From: Alkalihalobacillus sp047302405
GTDB taxonomy: Bacteria > Bacillota > Bacilli > Bacillales > Bacillaceae_D
Direction of reading: 5' to 3'
Assembly: GCF_047302405.1 (NCBI RefSeq)
Contig: NZ_CP154853.1
Coordinates: 3,348,001 to 3,412,000 of the forward strand
DNA length: 64,000 bases
Every line of letters starts with the position of its first letter. The first letter of the stretch is position 1. Below are positions 52,525 through 62,231 of this stretch, in pieces. The notes under the pieces are model-generated. The model worked only from the letters and a program-made list of their open reading frames with translations. It did no database searches and was not told the DNA's origin. A program made the translations under genes and the position numbers.

Positions 52525-52604
52525 TTCTACATGTACAAATATTTCGACTCGACATTTTCCGGGAAATAACGAGCACCTTTTCTATCCTACAGCTAACAAA
52601 TGAG

Positions 52605-52850
52605 TTAGCTAAAATCTCCATTAAGATATTTAGATAATAGCTTCCCTTCTACATACTCCCTGCAATCAGGAGATAAATGAGTTCGTTCAGGGTGAATAAT
52701 ATCTCCAAACACTCTATCTGCTAAAAATTTCACCTCACCAGTAAATGGTTCCTCCAACTCGGCATCATAACCGGATATCTGCACAAATACCGATTGATGC
52801 CCCGCACGAACAAAATCGATTACATTGACACTGTGCTTTTTCTGATTCAC
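52605..52850 (-). CDS. Hypothetical 81-residue protein, coupled to YesL-like gene
   Basis: GTG 52850 is one base after the TAA of the YesL-like gene and nine bases after GGAGGG, giving 81 residues starting MNQKKHSVNVIDFV. A longer frame to 52928 would run back through the dispersed repeat and is unlikely. The protein is soluble, mixed alpha/beta in composition, with GHQSVFVQISGYDAELEEPF and HPERTHLSPDCREYVEGKLL. I do not recognise a family. As last gene of a carbohydrate operon it may be an accessory or regulatory protein. Confidence 0.65.
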   Translation of the reverse strand: MNQKKHSVNVIDFVRAGHQSVFVQISGYDAELEEPFTGEVKFLADRVFGDIIHPERTHLSPDCREYVEGKLLSKYLNGDFS

Positions 52851-52851
52851 A

Positions 52852-53529
52852 TTAACACCCTCCAAATTTCGACAGGTGCCTGTCACCTGTCGAACCTGAC
52901 GAAACCATTTTTCTTTTTTTATTTTCAATACGATTATAAGCTAACATAGTAGACCACATTAGAAAAGTCGCAATCGCACTTCCAAAAAAGAATAAAGTTA
53001 ATCCAGGAATAAAATTAAATAGATAATAAACGGCCACCATTCCTGCTGCCATAAAGATCATAATATGTGGATTAATAAAAGAAACTAATAAACTCTGTTT
53101 AAAGTAATGAAAAAAGTTCAAATCAAGATGAACATACATTGGAAATATAAGCATTAATAAAGCTAAATAAAATAACCCTATAAATACAAGTCCAAAACTT
53201 AATAATGTATGAATCATTCCTGAAATCGTCCCTAAATACGTAAAGTTTATAACAAGAACATAACCAAAAATAACTAAAATAAGTCCAATGATATTTGATT
53301 TTATAAATTCCTTTTTAAATACGTTAAAAAAAGTTTTAAAGATCGGCACGCTCTCTTCTTTTAGCAAAAGCATTCTTATGACCGTAAACATCGCCACTGT
53401 AGCTGGCATAAAACCGACAATAAACAAGCCGATCATCGTAAAAAATAGCCATAGTAAATTTATATAGGCTAAACGCATAATCCAATCAGATATCGAATAT
53501 AGCGGTGAATCTACCCAACTTCTTTGCAT
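52852..53529 (-). CDS. YesL-family (DUF624) membrane protein
   Basis: 225 residues from ATG 53529 behind AAGGTG. About five or six membrane segments, with WIMRLAYINLLWLFFTMIGL then FIVGFMPATVAMFTVIRMLL, typical of DUF624/YesL. Such genes accompany Lpl/YtcP-type sugar importers and YesMN regulators; biochemical role is unknown. The final codons after NRIENKKRK are encoded by copy F of the dispersed repeat (SGSTGDRHLSKFGGC), so the C-terminus seems altered by insertion of that repeat. Confidence 0.88.
   Translation of the reverse strand: MQRSWVDSPLYSISDWIMRLAYINLLWLFFTMIGLFIVGFMPATVAMFTVIRMLLLKEESVPIFKTFFNVFKKEFIKSNIIGLILVIFGYVLVINFTYLGTISGMIHTLLSFGLVFIGLFYLALLMLIFPMYVHLDLNFFHYFKQSLLVSFINPHIMIFMAAGMVAVYYLFNFIPGLTLFFFGSAIATFLMWSTMLAYNRIENKKRKMVSSGSTGDRHLSKFGGC
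52869..52893. repeat. Dispersed repeat copy F, palindromic, inside YesL 3' end
   Basis: TCGACAGGTG pairs with CACCTGTCGA around CCTGT. The minus strand contains GGTGACAGGCACC, the end motif of copies C and D. It is translated as part of the last 15 residues of the YesL-like protein. Confidence 0.65.
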
Positions 53530-53586
53530 GATGATCACCTTCTCTACAAATAGTATTGATTTCGATACATATTACATATGAGTCGA

Positions 53587-54117
53587 TTAAGACTCTCCAT
53601 CTATCATAGCTTCTAATACACTAAAACCGTATGAATAAAAGGGTCGTTCCTTTATCATCACGGCAACGTAAGAGCCGGATTCATCCATTTCTAAATATTG
53701 AAAAAAACTAGTATCGCTATCCACAGTCATTGCGTATACATGTTCTTCTCCTGTATGCTCATTTTTTCCTATATGTTGATTTTCTTCTTCAACAACCGCT
53801 ACAATCGAATCAAGAGGATGTAAAATAACCGGATCAAAGATAATCGGAAACAGCGATTTTTCAACTAGATATATATCCCCCTCACCTGCTACCATTTCGA
53901 CCGTTAGTTTTTCCGGGGAAGGTAAAAACATTTGTACTTCCATACTTATGCCCTCATCATTATTGACGTTTTCAAAGTAATTTTCAATACGTTCATTATA
54001 AGAAAAGGGAAGATCAGAAAACACCATAATGTTTAAGTGTTCTTTCTCAGTAGGGCCACTACAGCCCGAAATAAATAGCAATATCATGACCGTCCCTACA
54101 CAAAACCTAATCTTCAT
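53587..54117 (-). CDS. Small lipoprotein of the sugar locus
   Basis: 176 residues. Signal peptide with lipobox LFISGC (Cys at about 19). The following HLNIMVFSDLPFSYNERIEN and GEGDIYLVEKSLFPIIFDPV look like the first lobe of an extracellular solute-binding protein, but the protein is far shorter than the usual 400 or more, so it cannot be a complete binding protein. It lies between the GH3 gene and the YesL-like gene, transcribed in the same direction. Function unknown. Confidence 0.75.
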   Translation of the reverse strand: MKIRFCVGTVMILLFISGCSGPTEKEHLNIMVFSDLPFSYNERIENYFENVNNDEGISMEVQMFLPSPEKLTVEMVAGEGDIYLVEKSLFPIIFDPVILHPLDSIVAVVEEENQHIGKNEHTGEEHVYAMTVDSDTSFFQYLEMDESGSYVAVMIKERPFYSYGFSVLEAMIDGES

Positions 54118-54139
54118 GTTATCACCTTCTTTTTTGTGA

Positions 54140-54202
54140 AAATAAAAGAGGAGAAGGGGCTGTCACATAAGGTTACTAATTTCCTTACAGCATCCCCTTT
54201 AT
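54140..54202 (-). terminator. Terminator after GH3 gene
   Basis: On the minus strand GGGGATGCTGTAAGG pairs with CCTTATGTGACAGCCCC and is followed by a pyrimidine-rich TTCTCCTCTTTTA. It may only partly terminate, as downstream genes have the same direction. Confidence 0.65.
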
Positions 54203-54213
54203 TTTCTGCTCTT

Positions 54214-57027
54214 TTAAAGGAGCTGGACTTTACTTACTTTTATATCCCCATTCAATATGAAGTATATATCACTCTCATCTGATAGAGATGATATCTCAAT
54301 CTCCATTTCCTTCCAATCATTAGATTGAGGAACCATCACCTTGCCAATCATTTCACCATCTAAACTGCCTAAATTCACTCTTATTTCTCCTTCTTCTAAA
54401 TGAGAGACGGTCGTGATCTTTAGCTTTTGACAAGGAGTCGTTCCGTTCACTTGATGAAAAGCAATCCATCCTTGTTTATCCACAGTTCGTATACAATAAT
54501 TCCTACCTTCGTATTCATCGATGATTACATTCTCATAATCATCATAATTAAACGCATACACTCCATCATGTAAGTTACGAGCCGGAATCTTGTCTCCATC
54601 AACGTGAATTTCCGTACAGCAAGCTATATTTTTAGAAGAACTTCCGATCATTAAGCTATACACTCCATTTTCCACACAATATCTTTCTTGCGTTACATCC
54701 CAAAATTCGAGTTTTGAAATAGGTACAGTAAATTCAACCTGCTTCTTCTCACCTGATTGCAGATGAACTCTAGTAAAGTCTAATAATGTTTTGAGCGGCC
54801 GTTTTACTCTAGAACGTTCTGCTCGTCCATAAAGTTGAACAACCTCATCCCCAGCAAATTTTCCTGTATTTTCTATACTGATCGTCACTTTCACTTTATC
54901 AGCTGATGTTAAAGTCGTCTCGCTAACTTGAAAATTGCTGTAATTAAATGTCGTATAACTTAATCCGTGCCCAAAAGGGTATAAGACGTCTCCTTCAAAG
55001 TATTGATAAGTACGCTTTCCTTTAATAATATCGTAGTCCATGATATCAGGTAACTGCTCAACAGAACGATACCATGTCATACTTAGTCTACCAGCTGGAA
55101 TGTAATCTCCAAATAATACGTCGGCAACGGCATTTCCTAACTCTGGTCCAGCATGAGAAGTGTACATGATTCCACCTAGGTTCTCATTAGCCCAATTAAG
55201 GGCATATGGATAACTACTAACAAGAACAGCGATTGTGTTTGAATTCACTTGTTTAACCGCTTGAAGCAGCTTTTCTTGCTCAGGAGGCAAAATAATATCC
55301 TCACGATCGACACACTCTTTCCCATTGATGAACGGATTATTTCCAAGAACAACGACTGCATAATCCTGATCGGCGGCGGCTTTGACCGCTTCTTCAATCC
55401 CATCTTCGAGTACGTCTATCTCAAAATGAGCTTGCGATTCCACCAACTCTTGTTCATGTTCCTGTACAACTAAAGATTGAGCAGCTGAGATAACGACTCT
55501 CTTATCGTCCCAAGACTGAAGGCTATACACTCCCTCACTGCTTTCTATAAGTTGAAAGCTTTCTTTCACAAACCATCCTCTTGCCTCATCTGCAGTAGCT
55601 GTAATCATCCCTTCATCTATCGTCAAAAACTTACCTGTTGATAGTGATTTTAGGGTTTGGCTTCCCCAGCCCCAATCCGTCCATTCAAATACCTCTGCTT
55701 CCTCAACCTTACAGTTAGCCACCAAAGCATGATTAAATGACTGATTTACCCCTAGATAACTACCTGTTTGTGCCGTCCGAATTCGAATCAGAGGATTCCC
55801 AGATTTATGGGTGACCTTTTTATTTTCGAGTTTATTCTTAATTCCTTCTAAGGCAGTGACCCGATAGGACGGGGTCCCACTATACCAATCAACTTGAACA
55901 TCGTCTGCAAGTGGCCCAATGACAGCTATCGACTCAGTCGCCCTTTTATTCAGAGGCAAGAGCCCATCATTTTTTAACAAAACCACTTGTTCTTGGGCTG
56001 CTTGATAAGAAAGTTGCTTATGCTCTTTTGCAAGTAATTTCGATTCAGAGACAGAGGCATAGGGATTTCTTTCTTCATCAAACTCACCGAGCCTAAATCG
56101 TACTTTAAAAGTGTTAATGAGAGCTTTATCTAGATCAGCTTCTACAAGTAATCCTTTATATAATGCCTCTTTCATTGCTTGAATAGAAATTTCCACATCA
56201 TCCGTAATACTATCAATTCCGCTCTTAATCGTATCAGCTAAAGCCTCTGAATAAGTTTCATAGTATTTATGTTCATTAACAATTCCTACTACATCTCCTG
56301 CATCACTTACAATAAAACCATCCATTCCCCATTCTTGTTTAACTACTTTCTCTACATAAGGATGAAGAAGAGCTGGTGTGCCATTGATCGAATTATAAGC
56401 GGTCATGATAGACTTCGCTTTTCCTTCTACAATGGCTGGCTTAAATGCTTTAAGATAATATTCATGCATATTCCTTGGGTCAATACTGGCGGAACACTCA
56501 CCTCTATTTATTTCATTATTGTTTCCAAGAAAATGCTTTAAAGTGGCTACAGACTTAAGATAAACCGGATCATCGCCTTGCATTCCCTTAACTAATTCTG
56601 TTGTTAATTGTCCCGTTAATTCTGGATCTTCCCCATATGCTTCTTCGGTACGACCCCAGCGTGGATCCCTTTCCATATCAACCGTTGGTGCCCAGAGAGT
56701 TAACCCATGTTTGGAAGGGTTTCTTTGATAAAATACTCTTGCTTCATCACCAATAACGGTTCCAATTTTTTTCATTAAATTTGGGTTCCATGTGCTAGAC
56801 AACCCTATATTTTGTGGAAATACCGTCGCCTCGCCTAACCATGCAATTCCATGAGCCGCTTCTGTTCCTTGTTTATGAGCCTTAACCCCTAGCCTTTTAA
56901 TTTCGGGCTGATGTTGCATCATTAATTCTATTTTTTCATCAAGTGTAAATCTGTTAACTAAATCTCTTACTCTTTCTTCTATTAATAACTCTGTATTCTG
57001 AAATGGAAATTTTACGGCTTGAGGCAC
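54214..57027 (-). CDS. GH3 family beta-glucosidase/beta-xylosidase with inserted and C-terminal modules
   Basis: 937 residues, GTG start behind GGGAGAG, no signal peptide, so cytoplasmic. GH3 N-terminal barrel about 15-310: GEATVFPQNIGLSSTW, ERDPRWGRTEEAYGEDP, KHF at 164-166 and nucleophile D242 in FIVSDAGD (family usually has SDW). GH3 C-domain about 345-780 is interrupted at about 410-538 by a module with TGSYLGVNQS, WGWGSQTLKSLSTGKFLTID and YSLQSWDD, reminiscent of beta-trefoil/fascin-like repeats. The last 120 residues (YENVIIDEYEGRNYCIRTVD) look like a CBM6/35-type carbohydrate-binding module. With the GH31 alpha-xylosidase next to it, it probably removes beta-linked glucose or xylose from xyloglucan- or xylan-type oligosaccharides. 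Confidence 0.9.
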   Translation of the reverse strand: MPQAVKFPFQNTELLIEERVRDLVNRFTLDEKIELMMQHQPEIKRLGVKAHKQGTEAAHGIAWLGEATVFPQNIGLSSTWNPNLMKKIGTVIGDEARVFYQRNPSKHGLTLWAPTVDMERDPRWGRTEEAYGEDPELTGQLTTELVKGMQGDDPVYLKSVATLKHFLGNNNEINRGECSASIDPRNMHEYYLKAFKPAIVEGKAKSIMTAYNSINGTPALLHPYVEKVVKQEWGMDGFIVSDAGDVVGIVNEHKYYETYSEALADTIKSGIDSITDDVEISIQAMKEALYKGLLVEADLDKALINTFKVRFRLGEFDEERNPYASVSESKLLAKEHKQLSYQAAQEQVVLLKNDGLLPLNKRATESIAVIGPLADDVQVDWYSGTPSYRVTALEGIKNKLENKKVTHKSGNPLIRIRTAQTGSYLGVNQSFNHALVANCKVEEAEVFEWTDWGWGSQTLKSLSTGKFLTIDEGMITATADEARGWFVKESFQLIESSEGVYSLQSWDDKRVVISAAQSLVVQEHEQELVESQAHFEIDVLEDGIEEAVKAAADQDYAVVVLGNNPFINGKECVDREDIILPPEQEKLLQAVKQVNSNTIAVLVSSYPYALNWANENLGGIMYTSHAGPELGNAVADVLFGDYIPAGRLSMTWYRSVEQLPDIMDYDIIKGKRTYQYFEGDVLYPFGHGLSYTTFNYSNFQVSETTLTSADKVKVTISIENTGKFAGDEVVQLYGRAERSRVKRPLKTLLDFTRVHLQSGEKKQVEFTVPISKLEFWDVTQERYCVENGVYSLMIGSSSKNIACCTEIHVDGDKIPARNLHDGVYAFNYDDYENVIIDEYEGRNYCIRTVDKQGWIAFHQVNGTTPCQKLKITTVSHLEEGEIRVNLGSLDGEMIGKVMVPQSNDWKEMEIEISSLSDESDIYFILNGDIKVSKVQLL

Positions 57028-57065
57028 TGAAATCTCTCCCTATATGGCGATTTTTTAGACACCTT

Positions 57066-59381
57066 TTACAATTGAATCGTAAACTCTTGAACCTTTTTCT
57101 CAGATGATAACTTTACCCCAAATGTCGTTCTTTCAATGGCTACCCCTTCTGCATTAGAGATTGATTCCATCCCTCGAAGAATCATACTCCACGGTTTAGT
57201 AGGCATTTTATTGAGCTTCACTTTTAAAGCTGCTTCATTTTTTTCAATCATTATGGTGAACTCCTCTTCTCCATTTTGATTTCTAATGATAGAAGTTGCT
57301 GAACTCGTTATTTGAAAGACATGAAGCTCTACTTGTTCGGCATAATCATAATCTGGTTTTGTCTCTGTATCTCCAACTGCAATGATAGAGTTAGGACGGG
57401 CAAATAGTGGGAGACTCATATAATCATGATGCTCCTTTATCCATTTGCCACCTTCAATCACTTCATTCGTTAAATAATTGGTCCACGAACCATTTGGTAA
57501 ATAATAGGAAACATCTCCCTTTTCACTAAAAACGGGTGCTACTAGTAAAGACTCCCCTAACATATACTGGCGGTCTAAATAATCACATGAAGGATCGTTT
57601 GGATATTCCAGTAACATTGCACGCATCATAGGAATTCCAAGTTTAGACGAACGGAAGGCTTCGTTATATAAGTAAGGCATAAGCGAACACTTTAACTTCG
57701 TAAAAAAGCGAATGACATCAACTGATTCTTCATCATAGTTCCAAGGGACTCGGTACGATTTACTCCCATGCAATCGACTATGACTGGAAAGTAAACCAAA
57801 GGCCGCCCATCGTTTATACAAATCAGCAGGTGCTGTACTTTCAAATCCGCCGATATCATGACTCCAATAACCGAATCCAGATAATCCTAACGATAAACCA
57901 CCACGAAGACTTTCTGCCATCGACTCATAGGTTGCGTCACAATCTCCCCCCCAATGAACGGGAAATTGCTGCCCACCTGCCGTTGATGAGCGTGCAAATA
58001 AGGTTGCTTCACCGACACCTAATTTATCCTCTAATAATTCAAAAACGACTTTATTATATAAATAGGAATAGTAATTATGCATCTTCATCGGATCAGAATC
58101 GTCATAATAAACGACATCTGTCGGAATTCTTTCCCCAAAATCCGTTTTGAAGCTGTCCACCCCCATATCTAACAGTCTTTCTAAGTGAGAGTTATACCAC
58201 TTGCACGCTTCAGGGTTGGTAAAATCTACAATTCCCATCCCAGGCTGCCATTTATCCCACTGCCAAACATCGCCGTTTTCTTTTTTTAATAAATATCCCT
58301 TTTCTACCGCTTCATCAAAAAGATGTGATTGTTGAGCAATATATGGATTAATCCAAACACATATTTTTAAACCTTTTTCCTTTAATCGCTGTAACATTCC
58401 TTTTGGATCAGGAAATACTTCTTTATCCCATTCAAAATCACACCACTTCAATGCTTCCATCCAAAAACAATCAAAATGAAAAACATGTAATGGTAATTCT
58501 CGCTCTGTCATCCCCTGTACAAATTGATTAACGGTCTCTTCATCATAATTAGTTGTAAAAGACGTCGTCAGCCATAATCCGAACGACCATGCTGGAGGAA
58601 GGGCTGGTTTACCTGTTAATGTCGTATAGTTCTCCAACACCTTTTTCGGATTTCCACCCCCAATAATAAAATACTCTAACGACTCCCCCTCTACACTAAA
58701 TTGAACTTTAGATACTTTCTCAGAGCCTATTTCAAAAGAAACGTTTTCCGGATGATTAACAAAAATTCCGTACCCTTTATTTGATAAGTAAAAAGGAACA
58801 TTTTTATAGGATTGCTCTGTACTCGTTCCACCGTCTTTATTCCAAGTATCGACTACTTGACCGTTTTTAATAAAAGGGGTAAACCGTTCCCCAAGGCCAT
58901 ACAAATTTTCACTAACAGATATACCTAGCTCTTCTCGCATATAGGTCCTTTTCGTAGAATCTGTTATATGAGCCATCCCTTTATAGCCGCTGCCAGTTAT
59001 TGATTCTCCATCATATAAGTACCGGGCTCCCCAACCGCCTGTTTTCTGCAATTGTACGGTTAACTTTCCACTAGATAAAGAGATTTCATCGTCATTCTCT
59101 GTTATATTTATGTGTTTCCTTTGATCATGAATTGGAAATTGGGGATAACGTGGCTTTCCCCCTTTATGGCGAACGATCTTGACACGAATTACGTCATCAA
59201 AAGGGGAAGAATATTCAACAGTAAGTAATGGTAAGTCTAATTGTGCCCCACGATTGGTGAGATCTTGTGGGGCTACTAAGGCTGATAGAGTTGTTTCATC
59301 ATATGTTGCTTTAAATAGTTGAACAGGTGTAATCAGTTCAAACCCTTCTCTGATTAGCCAATTCCCATCTGTAAATTTCAT
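57066..59381 (-). CDS. yicI: GH31 alpha-xylosidase
   Basis: A 771-residue cytoplasmic retaining glycosidase, ATG behind AAGGAG. It matches E. coli YicI in length and motifs: nucleophile D414 in FKTDFGERIP, acid/base D480 in HWGGDCDATYESMAESLRGG, and ENLYGLGERFTPF, WNKDGGTSTEQSYKNVPFYL and the barrel start LPPAWSFGLWLT. These enzymes release alpha-linked xylose from the non-reducing end of isoprimeverose and xyloglucan oligosaccharides. It lies between the importer and the GH3 gene. Confidence 0.94.
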   Translation of the reverse strand: MKFTDGNWLIREGFELITPVQLFKATYDETTLSALVAPQDLTNRGAQLDLPLLTVEYSSPFDDVIRVKIVRHKGGKPRYPQFPIHDQRKHINITENDDEISLSSGKLTVQLQKTGGWGARYLYDGESITGSGYKGMAHITDSTKRTYMREELGISVSENLYGLGERFTPFIKNGQVVDTWNKDGGTSTEQSYKNVPFYLSNKGYGIFVNHPENVSFEIGSEKVSKVQFSVEGESLEYFIIGGGNPKKVLENYTTLTGKPALPPAWSFGLWLTTSFTTNYDEETVNQFVQGMTERELPLHVFHFDCFWMEALKWCDFEWDKEVFPDPKGMLQRLKEKGLKICVWINPYIAQQSHLFDEAVEKGYLLKKENGDVWQWDKWQPGMGIVDFTNPEACKWYNSHLERLLDMGVDSFKTDFGERIPTDVVYYDDSDPMKMHNYYSYLYNKVVFELLEDKLGVGEATLFARSSTAGGQQFPVHWGGDCDATYESMAESLRGGLSLGLSGFGYWSHDIGGFESTAPADLYKRWAAFGLLSSHSRLHGSKSYRVPWNYDEESVDVIRFFTKLKCSLMPYLYNEAFRSSKLGIPMMRAMLLEYPNDPSCDYLDRQYMLGESLLVAPVFSEKGDVSYYLPNGSWTNYLTNEVIEGGKWIKEHHDYMSLPLFARPNSIIAVGDTETKPDYDYAEQVELHVFQITSSATSIIRNQNGEEEFTIMIEKNEAALKVKLNKMPTKPWSMILRGMESISNAEGVAIERTTFGVKLSSEKKVQEFTIQL

Positions 59382-59455
59382 TAGTAAACACTCCTTATCC
59401 TCGACAGCGATTGCGATTTATATAATGTCTCTGTCACTCATTTTTTAATAGAATA

Positions 59456-59484
59456 CCCGTTACGGCTCCATGTCACATAACGGG
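59456..59484 (-). terminator. Intergenic hairpin after binding-protein gene
   Basis: CCCGTTA pairs with TAACGGG around a 15-base loop, with no T-run. Such hairpins after binding-protein genes often stabilise the upstream transcript or cause partial termination. Confidence 0.5.
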
Positions 59485-59521
59485 CATTCAAGAGGACCAT
59501 TTCTATAAATTTCCTCCGGTA

Positions 59522-61225
59522 TTAGTTTCCTCCCCAGAGCTCAACACGGTTCTGAACAAGCTTAGTAAATTCTCTTTCCGCTTCTTCAATAGCATCCGTA
59601 CTAATTTCATCCATAAACTGATCATAGATTTCATCAAATTGGTCTGGACTAGCTAAAATGACCTGTGGGATTCTCGTAAACATCACATCTTGTGCTCGTT
59701 GGAATGGCACAGCAATTGGTGAATTGGCACCATAATTAATTTCCCAAGCAGCACCATATGGTCTTGGTCGGAATTCATCCTCTTGTGGAAATAAATCCTT
59801 CCAAATTTCTGCTCCATAAGCGGCTAAGACTTCCTTTTCTACTTCTGTATAATCCTCAATTAATGTTTCTGGTGTATTGATTGTAAACGGTTGTCCTGCT
59901 GAATCTAAGACACCATTTCCATAATGAGGACCATAAGCTTTATAAACATTAATTCCTGTTCTTTCATTAAATGTGCTATCAGCTCGACGCTCTTCTCGTT
60001 GTTCTTCTGTTAAATAACGGTTGCCCTCTTCATCAACTTGATAATGTTCTCCTTCGATTCCCCAGTTGTTTAAAATTTGAGCTTCTTCGCTCGCCATCCA
60101 GTCTAAGAATTGAATCGCACGCACTGGATCTGGATTATCGACAGTAATTCCGATCCCCCATGTCGAAAGATACCCAGTAGGTTTAAAGTTCCCGTGTTTA
60201 TACGTTTCATCTAACGTAACCGGATAAACGCCATGCATTCTGTCAAACTTGCCATCTTCTCGTAGCGCTGTTTGAGTATCGGCAATTGACCACTCGGCAT
60301 CGATCATACCTAGCACGCGTCCAGAAGAAATTTTAGATTTATATTGATCTTCTTGCTGAACAAAGCTTTCTGGGTCTAATAAGCCTTCTGTGTTCATATG
60401 GTTTAACCAACGGAAGTATTCTCTTTCTTCCGGTCTTTTATAGTGTAATTTTGCTTCATAGGTGTCTTGATCAATAAACCATTCCCCATCATCAGGTGCA
60501 CCTGTTGAAAAGAAAGCAGGATTTGTTACGGAAATTAATAATCTCCAATCATCAGCTAAAAGGGTGAATGGAATCGTAGGTTGACCATCAATTTCTGGGT
60601 ACATTTCATAATAAGTTCTGATAGCGTTCTCAAAATCTTCTAATGTATTAATCTCAGGGTAACCTAATTCTTCTACGACTGCGTGTTGTAACCAAAATCC
60701 ATTACCTGGAGTTCTATATTCTTCATCTACTGGATTTGTACCAATGAAATAAATCGAATCATCCTCTTCACTCCATACCATCCGTTCTAAATAATCTCCA
60801 TAAATTTCTTGAATATTCGGTGCATGTTCTTCAATTAATGGTCTTAAGTCTACCATGGCACCAGCTTCAACTAATAAGTTGCCATCCCCTTTTGGTAACA
60901 TAAAGTCAGGATAATCTCCACCAGCTGCAAACAAAGAGATTCTCTCCGCTGGATCGCCAATGGCATAATCCGTTTCTAATGTAACACCGGTTGCTTTTAA
61001 AATCTCTTGCCCAATCGGTGAATTCATTCCATCCCAATCTGGATTATTATCTGCTGCAAACAAACTAAACGTAATCGGCTCTAAATCACCATCAATTTCA
61101 ACATCGACAATTGTCTCATTCTCATTGTCAGTTGTAGTATCGGTACCTCCACTACAAGCTACTAAGCTAAAAAATAAACCGATGATAAAAAATAACATAA
61201 ACCTTTTTCTGTACTTGCTCATCAT
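59522..61225 (-). CDS. Lpl-type ABC importer substrate-binding lipoprotein
   Basis: 567 residues, ATG behind GGGAGGG. Lipobox LVAC (Cys at about 24) and a very acidic mature protein. It belongs to the large LplA/YtcQ-type binding proteins (NNPDWDGMNSPIGQEILKAT near the N-terminus, PVRAIQFLDWMASEEAQIL later). It delivers an oligosaccharide to the two permeases encoded upstream. Neighbouring glycosidases suggest a xylose- and glucose-containing ligand. Confidence 0.93.
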   Translation of the reverse strand: MMSKYRKRFMLFFIIGLFFSLVACSGGTDTTTDNENETIVDVEIDGDLEPITFSLFAADNNPDWDGMNSPIGQEILKATGVTLETDYAIGDPAERISLFAAGGDYPDFMLPKGDGNLLVEAGAMVDLRPLIEEHAPNIQEIYGDYLERMVWSEEDDSIYFIGTNPVDEEYRTPGNGFWLQHAVVEELGYPEINTLEDFENAIRTYYEMYPEIDGQPTIPFTLLADDWRLLISVTNPAFFSTGAPDDGEWFIDQDTYEAKLHYKRPEEREYFRWLNHMNTEGLLDPESFVQQEDQYKSKISSGRVLGMIDAEWSIADTQTALREDGKFDRMHGVYPVTLDETYKHGNFKPTGYLSTWGIGITVDNPDPVRAIQFLDWMASEEAQILNNWGIEGEHYQVDEEGNRYLTEEQREERRADSTFNERTGINVYKAYGPHYGNGVLDSAGQPFTINTPETLIEDYTEVEKEVLAAYGAEIWKDLFPQEDEFRPRPYGAAWEINYGANSPIAVPFQRAQDVMFTRIPQVILASPDQFDEIYDQFMDEISTDAIEEAEREFTKLVQNRVELWGGN

Positions 61226-61307
61226 AAAATAACCCTCCCTTTATTATAAAAAGCTTTGTATATCAACTCGTACCCTTCGTTAAGATGACGAGCCGTTACC
61301 GATTTCA

Positions 61308-62231
61308 TTACTTCACTGCCCCTAATGTCATACCTTTTACAAAATATTTCTGTAAAAATGGATAAACAAGTAAGATAGGCACAATCGTTACAATCGTAAT
61401 CGCCATCCGAACCGATTCTGGTGATACTCGACTTACCAAGTCTGCCCCTTGTCCACCACGGGTAGCGTCAATCCCTGCACTTGTGGCTGTATTTTGTAAA
61501 ATTTTCATTAATTCATATTGCAACGTTGTTAAAGCAGGGGTTGCACTATTATAAATATAAGTGTCAAACCACATATTCCATTGCATAACGGCAATAAATA
61601 AGGCAATTGTTGCTAACACAGGTTTACAAATAGGTAAGATAATTTTCCAATAAATCGTGAAATCATTGGCGCCATCTATTTTAGCTGACTCTTGTAAGGC
61701 AGCTGGAAGCGTATCCATAAAGGAACGAATAATGATAATATTCCATGGACTCGCTAAAAGCGGTAAAATATAAATCGCAAATGTGTTAATTAATCCTAAA
61801 TCACGCATTAACATATAGGTTGGAATTAATCCCCCACTAAAAAACATAGTTAAGACAATAACCGTGGAAACAAATCGTCTTGCTTGAAAGTCTTTTCTCG
61901 CCAAAGTATAAGCGACCATTGAACAAACAAATAGACCTAATACAGTCCCAATAACCGTTCTTAAAACAGAGTTTATAAACCCAGTAACCAAACTATCGTA
62001 CCGCAATATAACCGCATAGTTATCAAACGTCCATTCTCTTGGCCATATATAAATTCCACCCCTTACTGTATCCGTCGATTCATTTAGCGATATAGCAAGA
62101 ACATTTAAAAATGGGTAGAGCATCACGACAATAACAATCCCCATAAACAAATAATTAAAGTAATCAAAAAGTTTCTCTCCTGGAGTCATTCTATTCAAAC
62201 CTTTTTTCTTCCTCACGATAGTCACCCCCAC
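61308..62231 (-). CDS. Lpl-type ABC importer permease (LplC/YtcP-like)
   Basis: 307 residues if started at GTG 62231, which overlaps the upstream stop by one base; an in-frame GTG five codons later, spaced six bases from GGGGGTG, is equally plausible. Six membrane segments, with MTPGEKLFDYFNYLFMGIVI as opening and the docking loop ESAKIDGANDFTIYWKIILP. A partner ATPase is not encoded nearby; MsmX-type sharing is likely. Confidence 0.93.
   Translation of the reverse strand: MGVTIVRKKKGLNRMTPGEKLFDYFNYLFMGIVIVVMLYPFLNVLAISLNESTDTVRGGIYIWPREWTFDNYAVILRYDSLVTGFINSVLRTVIGTVLGLFVCSMVAYTLARKDFQARRFVSTVIVLTMFFSGGLIPTYMLMRDLGLINTFAIYILPLLASPWNIIIIRSFMDTLPAALQESAKIDGANDFTIYWKIILPICKPVLATIALFIAVMQWNMWFDTYIYNSATPALTTLQYELMKILQNTATSAGIDATRGGQGADLVSRVSPESVRMAITIVTIVPILLVYPFLQKYFVKGMTLGAVK

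Noticed and set aside
52851..52928. Upstream extension of the 81-residue protein to 107 residues
   Set aside because: It would read back through the dispersed palindrome and the YesL coding end; GGAGGG with GTG 52850 is a better start.
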